From Candidatus Saccharimonadota bacterium (GTDB taxonomy: Bacteria > Patescibacteriota > Saccharimonadia > Saccharimonadales > Saccharimonadaceae), in the NCBI GenBank assembly GCA_002726935.1, contig PBTC01000026.1:1-64000 (forward strand): a stretch of 64,000 bases of DNA, given 5' to 3'. Positions within the stretch are counted from its first letter, which is position 1, and each line of letters starts with the position of its first letter. Below, one piece after another: positions 39,119 to 48,116 of the stretch. Under the pieces are notes generated by a model. That model did no database searches. It saw only the letters and a list, made by a program, of their open reading frames with translations, and was not told where the DNA came from. The position numbers were made by a program, and so were the translations under genes.

Positions 39119-40435
39119 ATGCAAATCGAACAAGAAGGAAGTAACAATATGCGCAATCTTTCATCAATGAACTACGCTTCACCTTGGGAAGACTCACCCT
39201 TGGCAAGTCGCCTGCTAGGCGGTGGATCGGATGTTGAGGTTGACCCGATTGAAAATCAACAAGCACTCGCGCCTCGCACTTTTTCACCTGCTGCTGAGCT
39301 GCCCGTGTTCCAGGTGCCGCAGGTCGCTCAAAAAGCAATTGAGTCTATTTTCGCCGTGCAGGCAGAAGAGCCTAAGATGGACAGCTTGATGCTGCCAGAG
39401 CAGCCCTCCGAAGTCTCGGAGGCAAGCTTCGTGGACAACACCATGCAGCGTATGATCAATGGGAACATTAACGCTAAAAAAGAACAGAGCTCGTATCGCT
39501 GGTGCAAAGACCGGTACATGGCCGGTTGCAGCAATCATTGGATGCCTCAAGAAGTTAACATGGACATCGATGTGGCCCAGTGGAAAGCCGGTCTACCCGA
39601 AGGTCAGGTTCGTTTGGTCAAGCGTGTTTTGGGATTCTTCTCTACCGCGGACTCCTTGGCGGCCAATAACATCGTGTTAGGCACAGCTCGTCATTTTTCA
39701 TCCAAGGAAGTGCGTCGCTATTTGAAGCGTCAAGCCTTCGATGAAGCGATTCATACGCATGCTTACCAGTACATTATTGAGAGCCTGGGTATTCCAGAAG
39801 CGGAAACGTTCAACGCTTACAACGAGATTCAAACGATTCGCGCAAAAGATGAATTCTTGATTCCTTTCATTGACACGTTGAGTGATCCTGAATTCAAAAC
39901 GGGTACCTTCGAGAATGACCAGAAGTTCCTGCGCAGCATTATCATGTTCGGCGCTGTGATGGAGGGCATGTTCTTTTATGGTGGATTCGCGAATATTTTT
40001 GCGTTGGCCAGACAAAATACACTGCCAGGTTCCTCCACGCAGATTCAGTTGATCGCACGTGACGAGGCCTTGCACAGCAGCTTCGGGATTGATGCCGCCA
40101 ATCTAATCAAGCACGAGAACCCTCAGCTTTGGACCGAGGAATTCAAGGCTGAAATTCGAGGGCTATTTAGGAAGGCTGTGGAATTGGAAATCGACTTCAT
40201 TCGAGAGATGATCCCCGAGCCAATGTTCGGCATCAGCGCGACTAGCCAAGAAGACTACATCAAGTTCATCTGTAATCGTCGTTGCAACCAAATTGGGATC
40301 GAGGTTCTTTATCCAGAGATTACCAAACATCCTTTGCCATGGTTGAGTGAAATGATGGACCTAAAGAAAGAGGGAAATTTCTTTGAAAAACGCGTCACAG
40401 ACTATTCTTCTGCTGGAATGCTCTCCTGGAATTAA
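39119..40435 (+). CDS. nrdB: Class I ribonucleotide reductase beta subunit with complete ligand set
   Basis: TADSL (D), FDEAIHTHAY (E..H...Y), MEGMFFY (E), RDEALHSSFG (E..H); spacings +31 and +34 as in E. coli NrdB; tail MLSWN. Confidence 0.9.
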   Translation: MQIEQEGSNNMRNLSSMNYASPWEDSPLASRLLGGGSDVEVDPIENQQALAPRTFSPAAELPVFQVPQVAQKAIESIFAVQAEEPKMDSLMLPEQPSEVSEASFVDNTMQRMINGNINAKKEQSSYRWCKDRYMAGCSNHWMPQEVNMDIDVAQWKAGLPEGQVRLVKRVLGFFSTADSLAANNIVLGTARHFSSKEVRRYLKRQAFDEAIHTHAYQYIIESLGIPEAETFNAYNEIQTIRAKDEFLIPFIDTLSDPEFKTGTFENDQKFLRSIIMFGAVMEGMFFYGGFANIFALARQNTLPGSSTQIQLIARDEALHSSFGIDAANLIKHENPQLWTEEFKAEIRGLFRKAVELEIDFIREMIPEPMFGISATSQEDYIKFICNRRCNQIGIEVLYPEITKHPLPWLSEMMDLKKEGNFFEKRVTDYSSAGMLSWN

Positions 40436-40446
40436 ACGTAAATTTC

Positions 40447-40635
40447 ACTTAAGAATGAGACTACGACATTAAGAATGAGACTGTTTTCAGTTAAGAATGA
40501 GACTGAGTTTTTAAAGTTGTAGAAAGCAAAAAAGCCAACCCTAGTGGTTGGCTTTTTATTTATGTGTATATCAATGTCTCTTAATAATTTGACTTGGACT
40601 TAATATTTGAACTAAAAGACCTTAAGAATTGGACT
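40447..40635 (+). repeat. Left-end TnsB-site-like repeats (six copies)
   Basis: CTTAAGAATGAGACT (40449-40463), ATTAAGAATGAGACT (40469-40483), GTTAAGAATGAGACT (40491-40505), CTTAATAATTTGACT (40580-40594), CTTAATATTTGAACT (40599-40613), CTTAAGAATTGGACT (40621-40635); ~19-22 bp spacing within each cluster. Confidence 0.75.
40529..40557. terminator. Bidirectional-looking terminator inside transposon left end
   Basis: aaaaagccaacc-ctagt-ggttggcttttt, A tract and T tract on both sides. Confidence 0.8.
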
Positions 40636-40786
40636 GAAGGGCAGCACAAGTAGACCTAAATCTTGTAATTTTCTCAAGTCTCAATTAACAAAAAGGCTGG
40701 GTTTGATTTAAACAAATTTAGCGATTTTTCATGTCTGTGTTGCTTAAAACCGATGGTCGTACCTGAGTCAAGCTTAAGGGCTTATG

Positions 40787-41257
40787 TTAAGAAATATGAG
40801 CTTCTGAAGCTAAATATAGACTGTTGAGCAGCACCCATAGCGTTAAGCAGATAACTGCTATAGTAAAAAGAGGCCAACTCTGAGTAAACCAGAATACCGA
40901 GAAAGACAGAGACCATGCACTTAAAGAAAATGAACGAAGTTCAGCAAAGAACTGGTTTCTCAAGTGTCGTTTATTGAAGCGTCCCTTAGATTCTTTCGGC
41001 AGGCGAATAGATAGAACGCAAGAGATCACTACAACCCCAGAAGCAATGATTATTGGAAAAAAAACAGTTCTTTTATCTACGAGAGCGTCAATATTTTCTT
41101 TTGCATATTCTGACAGAGGGCCAAGAGCAAGAGAGTAATCATTGTATGTCATGTATAGGATTGCAGAGCATACAGTCAGTGCCCATAAACAAATATTAGC
41201 TAAGAATGGTATAACCCAATATTTCATCCGATAGGAGGGCTCTTGTCTTTCAAACAT
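40787..41257 (-). CDS. Hypothetical membrane protein (4 TM-like segments)
   Basis: ORF with several hydrophobic segments. Confidence 0.5.
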   Translation of the reverse strand: MFERQEPSYRMKYWVIPFLANICLWALTVCSAILYMTYNDYSLALGPLSEYAKENIDALVDKRTVFFPIIIASGVVVISCVLSIRLPKESKGRFNKRHLRNQFFAELRSFSLSAWSLSFSVFWFTQSWPLFTIAVICLTLWVLLNSLYLASEAHIS

Positions 41258-42007
41258 TTGAAGTTCTCTGTTTCTTCATCGATTTAATAACAAATTACCT
41301 AATTGATTATTTTACATGAAATATTGAATTTTTCGGTATGCTTGAGATGAGATTCTCGATTCATTCATGATGCTAAATCATGAACAATTAACTACAGAGA
41401 GCTTTTTTCTCTCTGTACGACAACGAAAATAGTTGGTCGCCTGAAGAGTCGATTGACGAATCTGACATATGACCTAGCTCCCCAATAGGAAACTGTCTCG
41501 CGCGCGGACAGAAATAACTTTTAAGGTGTGATTGTCCTTTCTACCGTAGCTTTGTCTCCACTGGTTGGCCTGAAGACATTCCGGATAGAACATTAAGTCT
41601 TCTGTATGAATGGATGATTTCGGGCGGAGCGCCATCACATGCAAGCCTGTTAGACAGGCCTTTGCTGGAAAAAATTTCAGAACTGGTTTACTAACTGTAG
41701 GGCGTTGCGAAATCAGCCTAGGCTAGATGGTGATTCCCCGCATGAGCGCAAATTAAGGCGCTTGTGAGATTCAGCGGTTCAGGGGCTTACTGACTGCTAT
41801 CGCCCACTCTAATGACATCAATCGCAATTTGCCTCGTCGTTGATCGTGATTTGTTCAAATACACAGTAAATGATGTGTTCGTTGTACGCGTTTTGTTGTT
41901 TTTTTTAAATAAAGAACAAATTATTTAATTTGTTTGACACATAAATAGATTTGTTTGGTAAATTAAAGTCTGTGCAGTTGTTGCGGTTTTGTTTTATGAT
42001 TCTTGCT

Positions 42008-42295
42008 ATGACCTACAACGAATTCAAACGACAGTTGGGCAAGGCTGGCTTATCGGTGAAGAGCTTTGCCGAACTAATAAAACAGAACCCCAACTCCATC
42101 ACGAACTATGCTGCTCAAGGCGACGTACCACCTCATCTCGCCATCATCGCCGCATTGATGGGGCATATGGCGGATCACGCTTTGGACTATCGAGTAGCTT
42201 TGTCGCAAGTGCATTTTGAAGCCAGCAAGCCTAGAGGCTCGTCGGTCAAGGGAAAGTTCGGAGGTATTAAACAAACCGATTTGCGAATACCGTAA
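42008..42295 (+). CDS. Small XRE-like DNA-binding protein, possible R-M controller
   Basis: MTYNEFKRQLGKAGLSVKSFAELIKQNPNSITNYAAQGDVPPHLAIIAALM helix-turn-helix pattern; directly upstream of the methylase. Confidence 0.55.
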   Translation: MTYNEFKRQLGKAGLSVKSFAELIKQNPNSITNYAAQGDVPPHLAIIAALMGHMADHALDYRVALSQVHFEASKPRGSSVKGKFGGIKQTDLRIP

Positions 42296-42306
42296 ACCGA
42301 AAAATT

Positions 42307-43656
42307 ATGAACAATTCCGTAGGAAGCTTGATTTCTGACAAAGATGTTTCTAGCTTCGTCCAAAAAGGAAAAAAGATGGATGTGTATTTTGATAGAGGCC
42401 TGGATGTTGACACAACCCCAGAAGGATTCTCGACGCCATCGAACCGCGATGATTTTAAGTATTCCCCTAGAGAGTACCCTCAGGTAATTAAATATATGGG
42501 GTCCAAGGCTGGCATCCTTGATTTCATTGGGCAAGGTTTAGCGGCTGTGCATGCACAGGGGCGGCCGTTAGTTGATCTTTTCGCAGGTGCATGCGCTATA
42601 TCTGGTGGATTTGGACATATGGGCCAAGTTATTACTAATGATATTCAAAAGTATTCAGCAGTTATCGCGAGCACCTATCTTAAACGTGCAAAACACATCG
42701 GCATGTTTGATATAGTCGCGTTAGCTCAGCCTATAGCTGATCGTGTTTTGGAGAGTCTTCCGAAAAATCTTTCATATCCTACGAAAGCGACGTCACTAAA
42801 AGCTTTTAATGAAATCGAGGGCAGAAATAGGAAATTAATCCACAAAGAGTTTGATACATCTCATCATTTGTTTACTCGCATGTACTCGGGAACATGGTGG
42901 AGCGCCGAACAATGTGTCTGGATCGATGCTTTAAGAGAGGTTTTAGATGGTCTGCTCGATGCAGGTGAAATCGAGGAGCCGGATTTCAACCTAGGGTTAA
43001 CCTGCCTTCTCAGTGCAATGGCATATACAAGTCAAGGGACTGGGCACTATGCACAATACAGGGACGCCAAGACGCTTGAAGGCATGGCTGACATTCTTAA
43101 ATATCGCCAAGCGTCAGTCCCCGTCATATTTAATAGAAAATTTAAGCTACTTTTAAAATGGCATCTCGATAATGTTGTAGATCGGGACAACCAGATGCTT
43201 TCTTTAGATTATAGAGACTGCTTAAAAAATATTAAGAGCTCAGTCGTTTACGCTGATCCACCCTATGCGTTTGTTCACTACAGTCGTTTTTACCATGCTA
43301 TGGAGACTTTGGTTAAATATGACTATCCACAAATACAGCATATGCGTGGACAAATAGTAAAAGGACGTTACCGGTCAGAAAGGCACCAATCGCCTTTCTG
43401 CATAAAAACACAAGTTAATAAAGCCTTTTCAGACATGTTTGATGGCGTAAAGGAGTCTGGCAGTGACTTGTTGTTGTCGTACTCGAACACTGGGATGATT
43501 GATATTGAAGTTCTCATTGATCTTGCAACGGACCATTTTGGAAGTGATTACAAGGTATGGGTCAACAACATCGACCACACTCATATGACAATGGGGCGAA
43601 GTAAAGATCGATCTAGGAAGGTCGAGGAGTCTTTAATTATCGCAAAAAAGTGTTAA
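42307..43656 (+). CDS. D12-class N6-adenine DNA methyltransferase
   Basis: KYMGSKAGILDFI, DLFAGACAISGGF (motif I), VVYADPPYAF (DPPY motif IV). Possible in-frame starts at 42307 or 42376. Confidence 0.85.
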   Translation: MNNSVGSLISDKDVSSFVQKGKKMDVYFDRGLDVDTTPEGFSTPSNRDDFKYSPREYPQVIKYMGSKAGILDFIGQGLAAVHAQGRPLVDLFAGACAISGGFGHMGQVITNDIQKYSAVIASTYLKRAKHIGMFDIVALAQPIADRVLESLPKNLSYPTKATSLKAFNEIEGRNRKLIHKEFDTSHHLFTRMYSGTWWSAEQCVWIDALREVLDGLLDAGEIEEPDFNLGLTCLLSAMAYTSQGTGHYAQYRDAKTLEGMADILKYRQASVPVIFNRKFKLLLKWHLDNVVDRDNQMLSLDYRDCLKNIKSSVVYADPPYAFVHYSRFYHAMETLVKYDYPQIQHMRGQIVKGRYRSERHQSPFCIKTQVNKAFSDMFDGVKESGSDLLLSYSNTGMIDIEVLIDLATDHFGSDYKVWVNNIDHTHMTMGRSKDRSRKVEESLIIAKKC

Positions 43657-43657
43657 G

Positions 43658-44245
43658 TTAGTCTTCGACATATAGACTACGCTTTATTCCAAAAGCTATC
43701 ACTGGACACCCCGCGGATCCGGCACCTAACAACTTTGGCTTTAATTTGTCAAAGTGAGTGGTCGAGTTTCCATAAGAACTGCTTCTTCCGAGCGAATTAA
43801 AGATTTGTTGTAACTCTGTCGATCGGGTAATTATGATTCCGACACTGATTGCTTTCAAATCAAAAAGTAGTCGAAAGTTAGTCAGATCACGGTCAAAAAA
43901 AGGATCTTTGTTGTTCCATTCTATTTCGAGGGCAATATGATTCTTATAGCAATCAACTTTGTGCGTTGGTGTCTCGCGTTCAATCCCATCAACTTGTTGT
44001 TTGGTATCGAATTGCTTTTCAAACCAGCCACGTTCGTATAGAAAAGAATCGAGTCTTTGAGCAACTAAAGATTTGCTACCTCCACCTACTGTGATGTGGC
44101 TCTTGAGCAACCGAAAATCGGTTAGCAAATTGATTAGGTCATTCCACTCATTGGGAAAATCTTTTTCTAATATTGCAGTCGCGTGATTCCATTCAAGAAT
44201 TTCATAATTTTCAAGAATAAATTCCGGTAACGCATCTATGGCCAT
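43658..44245 (-). CDS. BglII/BstYI-like type II restriction endonuclease
   Basis: VDCYKNHIALEIEWNNKDPFFDRDLTNFRLLFDLKAISVGIIITR resembles the BglII-family catalytic region; convergent with the methylase. Confidence 0.7.
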   Translation of the reverse strand: MAIDALPEFILENYEILEWNHATAILEKDFPNEWNDLINLLTDFRLLKSHITVGGGSKSLVAQRLDSFLYERGWFEKQFDTKQQVDGIERETPTHKVDCYKNHIALEIEWNNKDPFFDRDLTNFRLLFDLKAISVGIIITRSTELQQIFNSLGRSSSYGNSTTHFDKLKPKLLGAGSAGCPVIAFGIKRSLYVED

Positions 44246-44494
44246 TCTATTTCCAAAAGGCTAAGTTCCAACTCAACACGAGGTTACCATAAATCATTAA
44301 ATACGGCACTCTCACCATGCGTTTAACTTGGTCATGGCTGGCTCTTAGTAATGTGTGCCGTGGTGTAGTCGCCAGAGCACAAGACAACTCATTAACCGTG
44401 TGGAATTAGCTGAGTCATTGCATATCCATCTTGATCATAAATTTTTTTGCTTCCATAATCGAACGTCGATAAGTTGAGTGAGTGTTAGACCTAG

Positions 44495-44776
44495 ATGAGC
44501 AAGATCACAGGATTGGACAAAATGCAACGCGAACTGAAAATGGCACAAGAGGCACTTGCTGAGCTGGGAGGCGAATTAGGAAGTGTCTCGATGGATCCTT
44601 TTGACCCTGCAAGCATCGATCAAGCAATCAGTGCGATGGAAAGGATTATTGATGCCAAAGTCGCAACCTATGAGAACAATGAATTCATCAACTCGCTTGC
44701 TCAAGACATGAAAGAAAATTATCGTTCAATGATCCTTGAGAGCGCTGCTGAAGCCCGATTGAAGGGTGATGAATGA
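44495..44776 (+). CDS. Small alpha-helical protein, putative partner of the TIR-like protein
   Basis: 93 aa, overlaps the next gene by 4 bp (ATGA). Confidence 0.55.
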   Translation: MSKITGLDKMQRELKMAQEALAELGGELGSVSMDPFDPASIDQAISAMERIIDAKVATYENNEFINSLAQDMKENYRSMILESAAEARLKGDE

Positions 44777-45678
44777 CAGCTTCACTTGACCTATTTCGGC
44801 AGATTAACAATGCGGTCCTCGATCTACAGTCTTCGGATTTACAGTCATACGCAGCTCATTTGAAAAGACTTGGGCGTCTTCTACAACATCCCGATCTTGA
44901 GACTTCAAACGCTACCCTGACCCAGAATCTTGACCTAGATTCCTTCATCAAGGCAAGTGAAGCCACCCAAGGAGGTATGGTTGGGAGTGCAACACTGCAG
45001 TGGCCAGAGGACGATCTTCAAATCCTAGGTCTAAAACTACTTCTTATTCTGAGGTTTTCGGAGAATCCAGAATTCATGACCACAATCGGTTATCAATTCT
45101 TCTACACTGGCAGCAGAAAAATCATGAGCGGTGTGCATGCAATCACCAGCCAGATAATCATTCCCTTTGTACGCGACTACAAGGATTATGTGGAGGCTCA
45201 AGGTCGCATTTCACCCAGCTTGGTATTGCCAATGTCAAACAAGGTATTCATTGTTCATGGACATGACGGGGAGTCCCGAGAGACGGTAGCTCGCTTTCTC
45301 GGAAATATTGGTTTTGATCCAATAATTTTGCATGAGCAAGCCAATAAAGGCCGAACCATTATTGAGAAAGTTGAGGCCAACGCAGATGTGGGCTTCGCTG
45401 TGGTGTTGTTAACCCCTGACGACCTAGGGCGAGCAAAAGGCGACTCGGACCTAGAGCCCAGGGCGCGGCAGAACGTCCTGCTTGAACTCGGATACTTCAT
45501 GGCTCGTCTCGGTAGAGATAAGGTTTGTGCGCTTCGAAAAGGGGATGTATCGATCCCCAGTGATTTTGCCGGCGTAGTTTGGGAGGCCATGGACGAAGCT
45601 GGCGCTTGGAAACAGAATTTGGCTCGTGAACTTGGTGCCGCCGGCCATGCTGTTGACTGGAATAAGGTTATGCGCTGA
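44773..45678 (+). CDS. TIR-like (CAP12/PF10137-type) nucleotide-binding effector candidate
   Basis: KVFIVHGHDGESRETVARFLGNIGFDPIILHEQANKGRTIIEKVEANADVGFAVVLLTPDD...ARQNVLLELGYFMARLGRDKV. Confidence 0.75.
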   Translation: MTASLDLFRQINNAVLDLQSSDLQSYAAHLKRLGRLLQHPDLETSNATLTQNLDLDSFIKASEATQGGMVGSATLQWPEDDLQILGLKLLLILRFSENPEFMTTIGYQFFYTGSRKIMSGVHAITSQIIIPFVRDYKDYVEAQGRISPSLVLPMSNKVFIVHGHDGESRETVARFLGNIGFDPIILHEQANKGRTIIEKVEANADVGFAVVLLTPDDLGRAKGDSDLEPRARQNVLLELGYFMARLGRDKVCALRKGDVSIPSDFAGVVWEAMDEAGAWKQNLARELGAAGHAVDWNKVMR

Positions 45679-45682
45679 TGTT

Positions 45683-46336
45683 ATGTGTGAGCTTTTGATT
45701 TGGACTGTTAGTAATATACGTTGGCCGGAGACGATTGGCGCGCTAGCTTCGATTGTGACTGCTGCAATTGCGTTTTGGGCTTTGCAAACTTGGAAGCATC
45801 AGGACAAAGCCAAGGTCAAGGCGGAGTTTCTAGACGCATTAATCGAGACTGCTCACGCTTACATCGCGGAAATTCATAAACCAATTACGTTGTTAGAGAT
45901 GTCGAAGATCGGCATGAAAGCCAATGAGCCAGTCGGAAAGTCCAGGGATGCTGGTGATCTGCTTGTTCAGGGCGCGATTGCCTACATTAACAAACATGGT
46001 GAAGATGACAGTAAGCGCTTGTCAGAAGTGCTGGAGTTAATTCAACCCAATGTAGTTAAGCTACGGTCGCTGGCAGCGAAGGGACAGGTCTTTAAGTTCG
46101 ATAGCTATGAAAAGTGCTACAGCGCCGTTGCTACACTGACATGGCATTTCGATAGGCTTGAGGCATTCATGGCTGTCGTTGGGTCACCTACTTGGAATTG
46201 GGACCATCCTGAGGTTTTGAATCTTCTAAATGACGCGATTGCAATGGACCCAGAGGACCTCAGGGCTAGCATAAAGAAAAACAACGTTGAACTGCTTGAA
46301 TTTGCTCGTTTGACCTACGAGACAACCTACGGCTAG
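45683..46336 (+). CDS. Membrane-anchored helical protein (third gene of TIR-like cluster)
   Basis: N-terminal TM (TIGALASIVTAAIAFWALQTW); downstream start near 45683 follows the TIR-like stop. Confidence 0.55.
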   Translation: MCELLIWTVSNIRWPETIGALASIVTAAIAFWALQTWKHQDKAKVKAEFLDALIETAHAYIAEIHKPITLLEMSKIGMKANEPVGKSRDAGDLLVQGAIAYINKHGEDDSKRLSEVLELIQPNVVKLRSLAAKGQVFKFDSYEKCYSAVATLTWHFDRLEAFMAVVGSPTWNWDHPEVLNLLNDAIAMDPEDLRASIKKNNVELLEFARLTYETTYG

Positions 46337-46465
46337 TTTTCACGTTCAACCGGTGTTAATCCCGTGCTGATTATTCTAAAAAGGCAGCAGTTATTGAGTG
46401 CTTGCTGAATTTGTAGACTGCTCTCCTGACAAATTCATAGGGGGAGCAATATGTGGCTTTCATCA

Positions 46466-46843
46466 CTACCGCTGGTTCTTCTCGCTGTGTCCATTTGTGA
46501 TCGTCCATTGCTTGGATCCAAATGAGCCATTCAGCAATCCAGGCACGTACACATCGGCATCGATATGGGGGAAGTGGATGCCCAAACCCGAAGGTGAGAC
46601 CTCTGCATCAGCAAGGTCTTTCGGACGGGCGTGTTCCAGACCTTGAACGAGTTTTGGGGGAAAGGCAAGCTCCAGCCCGGAAGATAGTCTTACGACCACT
46701 CGAGCTATGCGGCGGTCATACCTTGCGGAAACCGCAGCGGGGAATTTTTCTTTCATCTCGTCCGCTCGCCGGTTTGCTTCCGTGATTTCCTTCTCACTGA
46801 TTCCCATGTATTGATCCTCTCCGTTCTTGGGCAAAACCGCCAA
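46466..46843 (-). CDS. DUF2442-like protein
   Basis: RVVVRLSSGLELAFPPKLVQGLEHARPKDLADAEVSPSGLGIHFPHIDADVYVPGLLNG pattern; likely start ATG 46807 (MGISEKE). Confidence 0.6.
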   Translation of the reverse strand: MAVLPKNGEDQYMGISEKEITEANRRADEMKEKFPAAVSARYDRRIARVVVRLSSGLELAFPPKLVQGLEHARPKDLADAEVSPSGLGIHFPHIDADVYVPGLLNGSFGSKQWTITNGHSEKNQR

Positions 46844-47337
46844 ATTGCATCTTGGGCCACTGGATCAACTCTGGGCTATCAAGTTTGCCAATTGACCTCA
46901 GGCCCCTATTTTTCCCAATGGCTACGCACAAGCAGATTATCTCCTCGCTCATGATCTTCCGTATTGCTGATTTGCAACACTGTGAAAAAAATTTTCTCAG
47001 GATCATTTCCGAGATTTTAGTTTACTTATCTTAAGAAAATCGTTTTTTCTCTGGAAATCTAATTTAAGAATAAAATTTTTATTTTCTCAAGTCAATTAAC
47101 AGTAGACAAGAAAACCCTAGGAAAGACGGGGGTTTGGCGTTGATGTTCATACAAATGTATATACAAAAGTAAATACATTTGTATGTACGCGCGTATTTAC
47201 AAAATTAATGAACGATTGAGCAAGAATAATTCTTGTGATATTAAAAATCACGTGAAATTTAGGTTTAATTTTTGCTTTTTCTTTATCCAACCCTGCGTTA
47301 ATTTCTGATCTCGTTCATTAAGTACTCCACGGTTCAG

Positions 47338-47685
47338 ATGGTCTCAAGGTTGAAGCCCTATTTTTTCGGTGTGTCAGATCCCAGGAGGGTTCTCGCCGAA
47401 CGCATGCGTCAGTTGATAAATCTCAAGCTCAACCCGCCTGATCAGACTCCGGGTAGCCGGTTGGACATTCTGCTCCCCGTGCTCATCTCAAAACGGAAGA
47501 TTGATGAGATGAACTCGATCAGGCAACACATAAATGTCCTAGTGATGGAAGAGGAACTCAGCTCCGATGAGATGAAGTCGTTGGTTTTCTTGAGGGGACT
47601 GGAGGCCTTAACTGCCGATAGCAAGCAGTTAGTAGAGGTTTATACGGGGCAGTTCCAAAAGTTCATAGGCGAGTTGCCCAGGTGA
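47338..47685 (+). CDS. Hypothetical protein (115 aa)
   Basis: ORF only. Confidence 0.4.
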   Translation: MVSRLKPYFFGVSDPRRVLAERMRQLINLKLNPPDQTPGSRLDILLPVLISKRKIDEMNSIRQHINVLVMEEELSSDEMKSLVFLRGLEALTADSKQLVEVYTGQFQKFIGELPR

Positions 47686-47690
47686 GGGGG

Positions 47691-47951
47691 TCATGACCCA
47701 GAGGGTCTACCGCGCTTCGGTACCTTGAGGCTGTTGAATCGTGTAATTAGCTTCTTCTGGTCGGCCTCGTTGGCCATTTCGGCCTCGTCGAGGAGTCTCA
47801 ACGCGATCCGCAGGATCTCGTTTTTGGTTGGATCTCGGGGTAGCAAGAGGCGGTATTTGCGGGCGATTTTGGCAATCAACGCGTGGTCCTGGGCCGGCAT
47901 GATGAAGCTGTCACGAACGAGATGATCGGGCTCTGATTTTGGGGCTGTCAT
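47691..47951 (-). CDS. Small putative DNA-binding protein with AT-hook-like tail
   Basis: Basic C-terminus PKRGRPSGS; divergent from tnsA. Confidence 0.45.
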   Translation of the reverse strand: MTAPKSEPDHLVRDSFIMPAQDHALIAKIARKYRLLLPRDPTKNEILRIALRLLDEAEMANEADQKKLITRFNSLKVPKRGRPSGS

Positions 47952-48024
47952 GGCGCTAAGGTGACCTGAAATTTGGAAAAAACATATCGCAGCGAGACTG
48001 CGATTTTTTGGAATTAAATTATTT

Positions 48025-48060
48025 ATACCATTTATTTTTTATTAACACAATGAATGGTAT
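48025..48060. promoter_or_regulatory. Candidate operator upstream of tnsA
   Basis: ATACCATTTATT (48025-48036) / AATGAATGGTAT (48049-48060), one mismatch per 12-bp arm. Confidence 0.4.
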
Positions 48061-48116
48061 TACTTTTTAAATTTGAGGTTTTTGAAAATGCGTCGGTTTT
48101 TTCTCGTTAATTTGAA

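Noticed and set aside
44773-45678. CBASS or Thoeris system
   Set aside because: No cyclic nucleotide synthase, ThsA/ThsB partner or Cap2/Cap3 genes adjacent; only the TIR-like domain is supported.
46398-46785. Plus-strand ORFs opposite the DUF2442-like gene
   Set aside because: The minus-strand frame shows a recognisable DUF2442-like pattern; the plus-strand frames do not.
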